DNA of 5,207 nt. Origin: DAOMOD01 sp964526035 (GTDB taxonomy: Bacteria > Pseudomonadota > Gammaproteobacteria > Xanthomonadales > BPKI01). A model generated the notes under the pieces. The model was not told where the DNA came from and made no database searches. It saw only the letters and a list, made by a program, of their open reading frames with translations. The DNA is taken from NCBI GenBank assembly GCA_964526035.1, contig CAZGKE010000209.1, positions 1 through 5,207 on the forward strand, written 5' to 3'. Positions within the stretch are counted from its first letter, which is position 1, and every line of letters begins with the position of its first letter. This document shows positions 1 to 5,207 of this stretch, piece after piece. The translations under genes and the position numbers were made by a program.

Positions 1-113
1 CGCGTGTTCTGCACCAGGGTGCGGAAGTTCGGCACCGCGAGCGCCAGCAGGATGGCCAACAGCGCCAACACCACCAACAGTTCGATGAGCGTAAAGCCGG
101 CATGCTTGTTCAT
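1..113 (-). CDS. GspH/FimT-like prepilin, N-terminal fragment (cut by window edge)
   Basis: Only the first 37 codons are visible; the gene reads leftwards off the window. The product begins with a six-residue class III prepilin leader (MNKHAG), followed by FTLIELL. Cleavage by the prepilin peptidase PilD after Gly6 would leave Phe at +1 and the conserved Glu at +5 (Glu11). A hydrophobic helix of about 20 residues follows and ends in AVPNF. The next stretch, RTLVQNT, is more typical of FimT/GspH minor pilins than of the major pilin PilA, but with no C-terminal domain visible this is an inference. It is divergent from the fimT gene at 329 and its helix closely resembles that protein's, so the two are probably paralogues. 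A GGAG lies only 2 nt before the ATG, an unusually short spacing. It is a certain prepilin; its subclass is moderately sure. Confidence 0.85.
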   Translation of the reverse strand, partial: MNKHAGFTLIELLVVLALLAILLALAVPNFRTLVQNT

Positions 114-119
114 GGCTCC

Positions 120-148
120 GTTATACCGCCGCCCGCTGCACCCCTCAA
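120..148 (-). promoter_or_regulatory. Candidate sigma70 promoter for the left-hand prepilin gene
   Basis: On the minus strand TTGAGG (148-143) and TATAAC (125-120) are separated by exactly 17 bp. The -35 matches 4 of 6 and the -10 matches 5 of 6 consensus bases. Transcription would be expected to begin near 113, which is at the start codon, so the message would be leaderless or nearly so, and the GGAG at 119-116 would lie outside it. This mismatch means either the promoter is real and the message leaderless, or the match is a coincidence. No equally good promoter was found for the plus-strand gene. Confidence 0.35.
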
Positions 149-167
149 GCCGCCGGGGACCGGCGGC
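149..167. repeat. Perfect 8-bp inverted repeat abutting the promoter
   Basis: GCCGCCGG (149-156) and CCGGCGGC (160-167) are perfect reverse complements separated by GGA. All eight pairs are G-C. The repeat ends exactly where the candidate minus-strand -35 (148-143) begins. It could be an operator for a dimeric regulator or an RNA hairpin in a rightward transcript. No T-run follows on either strand, so it does not look like an intrinsic terminator. Confidence 0.5.
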
Positions 168-193
168 CTCTATTTGCGGATGGACGGGACCGG
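156..193 (+). repeat. 8-bp direct repeat spaced 30 bp apart
   Basis: GGGACCGG occurs at 156-163 and again at 186-193. The starts are 30 bp apart, close to three helical turns, so both copies face the same side of the DNA. A shorter echo, ACCGG, follows at 195-199. The pattern would suit tandem binding of a regulator, but such short GC-rich repeats also arise by chance. The first copy overlaps the hairpin at 149-167. Confidence 0.3.
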
Positions 194-314
194 AACCGGT
201 AGAGCCGCGCACTTCCCCTACACGCGTGTCAGCCTGGTACCTACAAACTCTTCCGACCCAGGCCGACGCGGCGCATTCGCGGAGCCATCTAGACTGCATC
301 GGCCATCCACGGAC

Positions 315-320
315 AAGGAA
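315..320 (+). promoter_or_regulatory. Ribosome-binding site of fimT
   Basis: AAGGAA lies 8 nt before the ATG at 329, a near-ideal Shine-Dalgarno match and spacing. It fixes the start and gives a short leader of nine residues before the pilin cleavage site, as expected. Confidence 0.75.
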
Positions 321-328
321 CCAGGACA

Positions 329-874
329 ATGCATGCAAGGAAATATGGACGCGGCTTCACCCTGATGGAGCTGCTGGTCGCTCTGGCGGTACTCGGGCTT
401 GTTTTCGGAATCGCGCTCCCGAGCTACCGCGCAATCGTCGACGGCGCACGCATGGAATCGGCGCGCAGCAGCCTGCTCAACAGCCTGCGAAGCGGTATGG
501 TTCATGCGGGGGCGCGCGCCGTGCGCGTGGTCTTCTGCCCCAGCCTTGACGGCGAAACCTGCACCGGCGGCACCGAATGGACCGACGGCTGGATAGCCTT
601 CCGCGACATCAACGCCAATCGCGAACGCGACCCGGGAGAAGGCCTGCTTGGCTACTCTCAGGCGCTGCCGCACGGCGTGCGTCTCACCACCTCGGTGGGG
701 CGCCCGAAGATCGTGCTACAGAATTACGGCGGCAATCCGGGCTCGAACGTCACCTTCGTGCTCTGCGGTACACGCGGGCCGGCCAAGGCGCAGACCATCG
801 TGCTGAGCAACCAGGGGCGTTTCCGCTACGGAAAACCGACCTCCGCGCAGGTCGAGGGGCGCTGCCCGAGCTAG
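329..874 (+). CDS. fimT: FimT/GspH-family minor type IV pilin
   Basis: This 181-residue prepilin is a likely low-abundance (minor) pilin of the H type, processed by PilD and acting in the inner membrane and periplasm. The leader ends at Gly9 and is followed by FTLMELL, with Glu14 at mature position +5 and a hydrophobic helix to about residue 30. The C-terminal globular part fits the GspH/FimT domain: VFCPSLDGETC (68-78), WTDGWIAFRD (84-93), FVLC (143-146) and a final GRFR motif at 163-166. Cys70, 78, 146 and 179 could form two disulfides. GRxR near the C-terminus is reported for DNA-binding FimT of transformable bacteria, so a role in DNA uptake is possible, but a FimU-like role in the pilus tip complex is equally so. 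The length is normal for the family. Its stop overlaps that of the convergent pilV. Confidence 0.92.
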   Translation: MHARKYGRGFTLMELLVALAVLGLVFGIALPSYRAIVDGARMESARSSLLNSLRSGMVHAGARAVRVVFCPSLDGETCTGGTEWTDGWIAFRDINANRERDPGEGLLGYSQALPHGVRLTTSVGRPKIVLQNYGGNPGSNVTFVLCGTRGPAKAQTIVLSNQGRFRYGKPTSAQVEGRCPS

Positions 875-883
875 GGCAACGCC
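858..883. terminator. Inverted repeat over the shared fimT/pilV stop codons
   Basis: GGCGCTGCCC (858-867) and GGGCAACGCC (874-883) pair at 9 of 10 positions around a six-base loop that contains the CTAG shared by both stop codons. In the leftward RNA the odd position becomes a G-U pair, giving a full 10-bp stem. No T-run follows on either side, so it is not a textbook intrinsic terminator. With no spacer between the convergent genes, it is the only visible candidate for ending or protecting both transcripts. Confidence 0.4.
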
Positions 884-1461
884 GCAGCGCGGATACGGGC
901 CATGTCGATGGCGCGGGGGTCTTGAACTGGTGCTGGCGGGCCGCCCGCCAGCGCCAGCGCGGCGTCGGAGGACGTCGAAGCGCCGGCCAGCGCCCACACG
1001 CGCAGCGACTCCTGCGCATTTGCAGGCGTACTCCACACGGCAGTCAGTTCGATGAGCTTGAGATCGCCAGCCACCGCCGGCGCGCGCAGGTCCGGCTGCG
1101 GCTGAAATCCGGCCACTTCGTCGCTCCACGCAAAGCGCCGGACCGAGCGCTCGATGTGTAGATCACCGCCGCGGCCGTCCACTGCACGGGCGACTTCAGC
1201 ATCGGCGTCGATCGCCGCGTAGCTGTGGCCGGAACCGTTGCGGCGGGTGAAGACGAGGTCGGATTCGATGGCCATCAGCAGCGCCACCTGGGCGTCGACC
1301 CGCGCGCGGTCCAAGGCGCTGAGCGAGGCGATGCGCACGTGCAGCGCCGCGATGGCCAGCAGCCCGACGGCCAGAACGGTGACCGAGAACAGCATTTCCA
1401 GAAGGCCGAAGCCGGCGCTGGTCCGAGGCAGCCACCGTGCGCCGCGCGCGTGCCGGCTCAT
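871..1461 (-). CDS. pilV: PilV-like minor type IV pilin (GspI type)
   Basis: This 196-residue prepilin has a 17-residue basic leader ending in Gly17, then FGLLEMLFSVTVLAVGLLAIAAL. Glu22 is at mature position +5. The LLEML...VGLLAIAALH pattern is the signature of PilV/GspI proteins, which with PilW and PilX form the priming tip complex of the pilus. The globular part (about 45-196) contains no cysteine and ends in an Ala/Pro-rich tail, so its fold cannot be judged by eye. The gene is last in the pilW-pilX-pilV operon: its ATG overlaps the pilX TGA as ATGA (1461-1458), and a GGAG (1473-1470) sits 8 nt upstream, so the start is well supported. Its stop overlaps that of fimT from the other side. 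Confidence 0.9.
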   Translation of the reverse strand: MSRHARGARWLPRTSAGFGLLEMLFSVTVLAVGLLAIAALHVRIASLSALDRARVDAQVALLMAIESDLVFTRRNGSGHSYAAIDADAEVARAVDGRGGDLHIERSVRRFAWSDEVAGFQPQPDLRAPAVAGDLKLIELTAVWSTPANAQESLRVWALAGASTSSDAALALAGGPPAPVQDPRAIDMARIRAAALP

Positions 1462-2888
1462 GGCGCCAGCTCCAGGTCTTCTCGCCAGCTTCCCGGAACC
1501 ATGCCCCAGCGACGCAGTCCGAGCGCATTGACGAGACGCTCGCGAAGGTCGGTCACGGCATGCACCGCCAGCCCACCATCGATCTGCAGGGATCCGGCGG
1601 CGAACACGGCTCCGAACACGGAAGCGGCGCGTTCGCCATGTATGCGCCCCTGGCCTGCGTCCCCGCGCACCACCAGTGCGCCGTGCAGCAGGGTTCCAGA
1701 TGCGAAATGGACGTCGCCGTCGACGAGCAGAATCAGTGGATCCGCTGCCTTGCCCACTTCACTGGCCGGCAGCTCGCAATCGCCGATCACGTGCAGCAGA
1801 CCACGACTCGTGGAGTCCAGCCCGGTGCAGGACTGCAGCCGCACGGCGTACTCGTCGAGCAGCCAGTCGAGTGCGCAGCGCTCGCCGGAACCCTCGCCGC
1901 AGTCCACGTCGTCAGCGGCGGGCGGCAGGCCGAAAAGCAGCGTACCGACATCCATCCTGGTGGCATCAACTGGCTGCGTGGGCGTCGCCAGCGCGGCCAG
2001 CCGTACGCCGTCGAGGCAGGCACAGCTCGTGCAGGTCAGTTCGTCGCGTCCCGATGCAAACGCATCGGATTCGCCGCACACTCTGAGCATCGGGCCCGGC
2101 GATCCATTTTCCACATACGAGGAAAACCGGAGCACGGGATCGCTGTCTGCGAACGCACCGAGAAGATCGAGCGGCTGCCGTTCGATACGCAGCCAGTCGT
2201 CCACCGAAAGCGCCGCCAGCGGCGGACCGGACGCGACCAGAGGAAACTCGGACACAGTCGCTGAAGCGGAAGTCAGCGTTTCCCCGTCTTCAATGAGTCC
2301 CACCTGTGCCAACAGTGATATGCGTCGCCATGCGCCGTTCCTGGACGCATGCGGTCGGCATTCGGTGCTTTCCGGCTGCTCGGTGGAGCACAGCAGTGCG
2401 GCCACCTGCCAGACGAATCCACCGGCTCCGCGCACCGGCCAAGGCGCTCCGCCTGCGAAGCCGCTGTGGCTGTTCACCAACCAGGGACGCGCTGCGCCGG
2501 TCGGTTCATCAAGGTAGCGGAGGTAGCGCACGCGCTGCTCGGGATCCAGGCTCGCGCTGCACGGCAGCGTGCCGTCGTCGGCCGCGCATGCCTCCCAGCG
2601 ACCCGGAAGGCCATCGATGCCCCCGTCCGCGGCGCTCCAGGCCTTCAGAAATTCGAAGGCATGGACCAGTGCCGATTCCGCCGCGAGCTCGGCGATGTCC
2701 ATCTGCGCTACCGCGCGTGAGCGCTGCTGCACCTCCAACGACCAGGCAAAATGCAGCAGGGAGACCGTCGCCACCAGCAACAGCAGCAGAATCGCCAGCA
2801 GCATGCTCGACGCACCACGTTGATGAGCGAGTTGGCCGGCTCGCATGACCGGCGCCGTGCGTTCGCCGGCCACCGCAGGACGGATCAC
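1458..2888 (-). CDS. pilX: PilX-like minor pilin, large, cysteine-rich (GspK type)
   Basis: A protein of 476 residues if it starts at the GTG at 2888, which overlaps the pilW stop as GTGA. An ATG at 2846 would give 462 residues; neither has a clear ribosome-binding site. Near the N-terminus, HQRGASSMLLAILLLLLVAT gives a leader ending at Gly25 and a membrane helix. Position +5 is Leu rather than Glu, as is usual in PilX/GspK proteins. A heptad-like helix ending in AESAL (70-74) follows, typical of the PilX N-terminal domain. The rest is much longer than the roughly 170-200 residues of classical PilX. It carries 12 cysteines, all beyond the membrane helix, including CTSCAC at 286-291. The region about 385-445 repeats short hydrophobic strands with Gly-Asp turns (LVDGDVHF, ALVVRGDA), suggesting a beta-solenoid-like end. 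Family by N-terminus and context is fairly sure; the role of the large domain is unknown. Confidence 0.85.
   Translation of the reverse strand: MIRPAVAGERTAPVMRAGQLAHQRGASSMLLAILLLLLVATVSLLHFAWSLEVQQRSRAVAQMDIAELAAESALVHAFEFLKAWSAADGGIDGLPGRWEACAADDGTLPCSASLDPEQRVRYLRYLDEPTGAARPWLVNSHSGFAGGAPWPVRGAGGFVWQVAALLCSTEQPESTECRPHASRNGAWRRISLLAQVGLIEDGETLTSASATVSEFPLVASGPPLAALSVDDWLRIERQPLDLLGAFADSDPVLRFSSYVENGSPGPMLRVCGESDAFASGRDELTCTSCACLDGVRLAALATPTQPVDATRMDVGTLLFGLPPAADDVDCGEGSGERCALDWLLDEYAVRLQSCTGLDSTSRGLLHVIGDCELPASEVGKAADPLILLVDGDVHFASGTLLHGALVVRGDAGQGRIHGERAASVFGAVFAAGSLQIDGGLAVHAVTDLRERLVNALGLRRWGMVPGSWREDLELAP
1470..1473 (-). promoter_or_regulatory. Ribosome-binding site of pilV, inside the end of pilX
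   Basis: GGAG (1473-1470 on the minus strand) ends 8 nt before the pilV ATG at 1461 and lies within the last pilX codons. Together with the ATGA overlap it suggests translation of pilV is coupled to that of pilX. Confidence 0.65.
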
Positions 2889-3634
2889 GGCTGTGCGCCG
2901 GGCCGCGGGGTGTCTGCGCGGACGCGAACGCGCTTGTACTGGATCCACGGCTGCTCCAGCGCTGCGTGATCCACCTCAAGGCGCATCTCGAGCACCCGCG
3001 TGCGCGGGTGCAGCCCGGTAATGTCGAAGGCAGGCGTGAACTCATCGAGCCTGAAAGCCAGCGCCTGGACGTCCACCTGCGCCGGATCGGACATGGCCCT
3101 CCAGCCGGTCGGATCCTCGCAGCCGGGAAGAGTCTCTCCGACCGTCGTCTGCAGGACGCCTACGCCGTCGTCGCCGGAGGCGAGACGATAGCCTCTCCAC
3201 ATGGGTGCCCGCGGCGCTGGATCGATCCTCGATCGGGCAGCGACGCGAAGCACCATGCAGTCGCCCGATGGCGACACACGGATCGCCTCTGATCCCTGCA
3301 CGTCGACCGCCGACGGCTGGGACGCCACCAGCCTCACGTCGCGTTCCACCTGAGTCACGGCGTCACGAAGCCAGAATTCGAACTGGGTGAGCCTCACCGA
3401 TTCGGAATGGCTGCGCACCATGGCCAGGGAGAATATCGCCACCGATCCCATGGTCACCACGCTGACTGCGGTCGCGATGACCGTGTCGACAAGGCTGAAG
3501 CCACGCTGCCGGAAACCGCGCGACGTAGCGCGCGCCAGCGGACTGCGGCCGCTGGCGAAACGATCCATACACTCACGCACGCCGGACGGCGTGCGGGCGC
3601 CAGTCAGGCACGGGTACGAGCGCGTGGCATTCAT
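2885..3634 (-). CDS. pilW: PilW-like minor type IV pilin (GspJ type)
   Basis: This prepilin is 249 residues from the ATG at 3634; an in-frame ATG at 3568 would give 227. Neither has a clear ribosome-binding site. Codon third positions between them are GC-rich, which mildly favours the longer form, though its 45-residue leader is long. The motif RQRGFSLVDTVIATAVSVVTMG places cleavage after Gly45, Phe46 at +1 and Asp50 at +5, where nearly all prepilins have Glu. The helix is followed by an amphipathic stretch with FWLRDAVTQVERDVRLVAS (87-105), matching the PilW/GspJ pattern of an extended helix ending in a DIR-like segment. Cys126 and Cys172 are the only cysteines of the globular domain. The gene is first in the pilW-pilX-pilV operon and likely supplies the J-type member of the tip complex. 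Confidence 0.86.
   Translation of the reverse strand: MNATRSYPCLTGARTPSGVRECMDRFASGRSPLARATSRGFRQRGFSLVDTVIATAVSVVTMGSVAIFSLAMVRSHSESVRLTQFEFWLRDAVTQVERDVRLVASQPSAVDVQGSEAIRVSPSGDCMVLRVAARSRIDPAPRAPMWRGYRLASGDDGVGVLQTTVGETLPGCEDPTGWRAMSDPAQVDVQALAFRLDEFTPAFDITGLHPRTRVLEMRLEVDHAALEQPWIQYKRVRVRADTPRPGAQP
2992..3011. repeat. 9-bp perfect palindrome inside pilW
   Basis: GCACCCGCG (2992-3000) and CGCGGGTGC (3003-3011) are exact reverse complements separated by TG. They lie in pilW codons for about residues 207-214, roughly 100 bases upstream of the pilX start. In RNA this would be a very stable hairpin. It may be chance in GC-rich coding DNA or may modulate transcription or translation of the downstream genes. 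Confidence 0.45.
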
Positions 3635-3764
3635 TCGCAGATGCTAGCAGCGGTCGCTCGGCTACATGGGGCATCGTCCGACGGGCGGCAGCAAGCCAAT
3701 CCATCAGCGGCGTACCGGGGCAACTCGCGGAGCAGAGTTGCCGCGCCGTCTGACCGCACGGGCC
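3635..3764. other. Gap between the cotransporter gene and pilW
   Basis: This 130-bp gap (196 bp if pilW starts at 3568) separates two genes on the same strand. It contains the stem-loop at 3719-3742. I found no good -35/-10 pair for pilW: a -10-like TAGCAT (3650-3645) lacks a -35 at proper spacing. A promoter for the pilin operon is expected here but was not recognised. Confidence 0.5.
3719..3742 (-). terminator. Stem-loop downstream of the cotransporter gene
   Basis: GGCAACTC (3719-3726) and GAGTTGCC (3735-3742) form a perfect 8-bp stem with an 8-base loop, starting 22 bases after the cotransporter stop codon. Position suggests a terminator or 3'-end stabiliser. The lack of a T-run afterwards argues against a standard intrinsic terminator, so some read-through into pilW, or Rho-dependent ending, remains possible. 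Confidence 0.4.
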
Positions 3765-5207
3765 TCAATCATCAGCGCTGTCCATCACCGTCGCGGTCTG
3801 CGGGAGCAGCAGCAGACTGGTCAGCGCTCGCAGCAAGGCTTTCGCTGACGAGTGCAGCTCGCGGTTGACGTTGAACAGGGTCGACAGTTCGAGCTCACTC
3901 AGTTCACGGCGACCGGCGTTGCGGTAAAGATCGGCCAGCATCGCATCACGGAAGTCGCGGTTCTCGCGACGCAGTCTCGCCAGCTCCTCGATCAGGAGTT
4001 CCTGCGCGCTCGCGGGATCGAGCCTGTCGATGACGGCGTAGAAGTGCTGGTACTGCGTCGAGAAGCGCTCCAGCCACGCTTCCACGGGCGGGCGCAGCGC
4101 GAGGCGCAGCTCCACCAGGTTTTCGCGGATGTCCTTCACCGACTTCGCAGAAATGATGGCGCCGCGGATGGCCTCCAGGTGCCTGCCGAGACGGCGGCTG
4201 ATCTCAGGTTTCAGCTCACGCTGCTGCAGTCTGACCACGAACTCGATCAGCTCACCCTCCAGGCGCTTCATTCGTTCATAGCGCTGCCCGTAGGTGCGCC
4301 GCCCCTCGGTGCGATCCTGGTCGTCGGGTTCGATCCAGGCCGAATGTTCCGGCGGGTGCAGGCGCAGCACGTAGCGATTGAGTCCGATGGCCATGCACAG
4401 CAGGCGCCGCGACTCCTTGGCCACCGCTTCCTCCGCCGCGTCCGGAACTTCCGTGCCGGTACGGTGCAGATAGCGATTGACCAGCTCATCGGACCCGCGG
4501 AAACGCCGACCCAGCCATCCGGCCGCGGGCACGACCAGGGGAAACATCAGCGCGATGCCGAGCACGTTGAAAACGCTGTGGAACGCCACCAGCGCGTACA
4601 GCGGGTCGGCGAGCCCCGGCACCAGACCGATCAGGGTCAGGATAGGCGTCAGCAGCAGCAGCGCCATCACCGCCTTGATCACGTTGAAGCCTACATGCGC
4701 TGCGGCGACGCGCCTCTTGTCCGGGCTGCCGCCAATGGCGCCGATTACCGCAGTCACCGTCGTGCCGACGCCGGTACCCACCGCAAAGGCCGCCGCCGAA
4801 TTCAGATCGAGCACCCCGCCGTGGAGCGCACTCAGCGCGATCATCATCGCCGCCGAACTGGACTGGATCACGGCCGTGACCGCCGCCCCGATCAGCGCCA
4901 GGGTAAGGATGTTGAGACCCGCGAAGGGGCTGACGTCGAATTGGCGGGCAAAGGCATCGACACCTGTCTTCATGTAGTCGAGCCCGAGCAGCAGCAGGCC
5001 AACGCCGACCACGAAGGCCGCGGCCTGACGCAGCATCGAGCCTTTCGGAAGCAGGGTGGCGCCGATGCCGCCCGCGCCGAGGAAGACCAGGGCAAAGGCC
5101 GCCAAATCGAGCTTGAAGCCCAGCGTCGCCACCAGCCAGCCGGTAACCGTGGTTCCGAGGTTGGCGCCCATGACCACACCGAGCGCGCCGCGCAGCTCCA
5201 TGATGCC
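3765..5207 (-). CDS. Na/Pi cotransporter family protein with PhoU-like domain (5' end missing)
   Basis: The reading frame is open at the right edge, with Gly-Ile codons before the first visible Met at 5201, so that Met is internal and roughly the first 60-80 residues are missing. Numbering from it, GANLGTTVTGW (12-22) closes the first Na/Pi repeat. The second repeat carries QSSSA (113-117) and GTGVGTTVTAVIGAIGG (142-158). This paired QSSS / GTT arrangement is diagnostic of the PF02690 sodium-dependent phosphate transporters (NptA/YjbB type). Hydrophobic helices continue to about residue 230. From about 255 to 470 the protein is soluble, helical and charged (for example RMKRLEGELIEFVVRLQQREL), matching the PhoU-like tail found in this family. 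It would move phosphate across the inner membrane with Na+; some relatives act in export. The tail may tie transport to phosphate status. It lies upstream of pilW on the same strand but is probably not functionally linked. Confidence 0.95.
   Translation of the reverse strand, partial: GIMELRGALGVVMGANLGTTVTGWLVATLGFKLDLAAFALVFLGAGGIGATLLPKGSMLRQAAAFVVGVGLLLLGLDYMKTGVDAFARQFDVSPFAGLNILTLALIGAAVTAVIQSSSAAMMIALSALHGGVLDLNSAAAFAVGTGVGTTVTAVIGAIGGSPDKRRVAAAHVGFNVIKAVMALLLLTPILTLIGLVPGLADPLYALVAFHSVFNVLGIALMFPLVVPAAGWLGRRFRGSDELVNRYLHRTGTEVPDAAEEAVAKESRRLLCMAIGLNRYVLRLHPPEHSAWIEPDDQDRTEGRRTYGQRYERMKRLEGELIEFVVRLQQRELKPEISRRLGRHLEAIRGAIISAKSVKDIRENLVELRLALRPPVEAWLERFSTQYQHFYAVIDRLDPASAQELLIEELARLRRENRDFRDAMLADLYRNAGRRELSELELSTLFNVNRELHSSAKALLRALTSLLLLPQTATVMDSADD

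Larger units (their letters stand above)
114..328. other. Divergent intergenic region between two prepilin genes
   Basis: This 215-bp stretch separates the leftward prepilin gene and the rightward fimT. I see no convincing coding sequence in it; the reading frames crossing it are antisense or out-of-frame shadows. It holds the candidate minus-strand promoter, the hairpin and the direct repeat listed separately. A weak -10-like TAGACT sits at 290-295 on the plus strand but has no matching -35. No sigma54-type GG/GC pair with the right spacing was seen. Confidence 0.6.

Noticed and set aside
290..295. TAGACT as a -10 box for fimT
   Set aside because: No -35-like hexamer lies 16-18 bp upstream, so it is not supported as a promoter.
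218..673. 151-codon minus-strand frame opposite fimT and the intergenic region
   Set aside because: It lacks family features and is antisense to a well-supported fimT with a good ribosome-binding site.
2211..2224. CGCCGC/GCGGCG inverted repeat within pilX
   Set aside because: A 6-bp GC-only stem in GC-rich coding DNA is expected by chance.
1225..2517. Long 430-codon open frame on the plus strand opposite pilX and pilV
   Set aside because: Its product is Ser/Pro/Arg/Ala-rich low-complexity sequence with no recognisable domain, as expected from the antisense of GC-rich coding DNA. The minus-strand genes have clear pilin motifs and coupled junctions.
3745..3754. GCCGTCTGAC, one base from the Neisseria DNA uptake sequence
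   Set aside because: It is a single imperfect copy. Uptake sequences act through many copies, and nothing else points to Neisseriaceae.
4477..4977. 166-codon open frame on the plus strand opposite the cotransporter
   Set aside because: It mirrors the transmembrane part of a clear Na/Pi transporter. The apparent hydrophobic pattern is a by-product of the opposite strand.

Overview
The window is GC-rich, gene-dense bacterial DNA. It holds five genes for type IV prepilin-like proteins and part of a sodium/phosphate cotransporter gene. The gene families (FimT/GspH, PilV, PilW, PilX), compact operon junctions and high GC suggest a proteobacterium, most likely a gammaproteobacterium of the Xanthomonadales/Lysobacter kind. 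That placement is inference from protein style only; no rRNA or other marker gene is present.

Layout, left to right. (1) 1-113, minus: the first 37 codons of a GspH/FimT-like prepilin that runs off the left edge. (2) 114-328: a 215-bp divergent control region with a candidate promoter for the left gene, a perfect 8-bp GC hairpin touching that promoter, and a short direct repeat. (3) 329-874, plus: a complete FimT/GspH-type minor pilin with a good ribosome-binding site. (4) 3634-871, minus: a tight operon read pilW, pilX, pilV, with a GTGA overlap at pilW/pilX and an ATGA overlap at pilX/pilV. The fimT and pilV stops share one CTAG, so the convergent genes overlap by 4 bp inside an inverted repeat. 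(5) 3635-3764: a 130-bp gap with an 8-bp stem-loop. (6) 3765-5207, minus: a Na/Pi cotransporter with a C-terminal PhoU-like domain, open at the right edge.

How the genes fit together: by family, the pilins cover all four minor (pseudo)pilin roles, H (FimT), I (PilV), J (PilW) and K (PilX), plus a second H-type protein. Such proteins form the priming and tip complex of a type IV pilus, often with PilY1, which is not in this window. The order and orientation differ from the common fimU/fimT-pilV-pilW-pilX-pilY1 series. The cotransporter is probably an unrelated neighbour. I see no transposase, CRISPR array, phage gene, tRNA or rRNA. I do not see an entirely new system; the unusual points are the rearranged minor-pilin locus, an oversized 12-cysteine PilX, an Asp at position +5 of PilW, and the hairpin over the shared stops.
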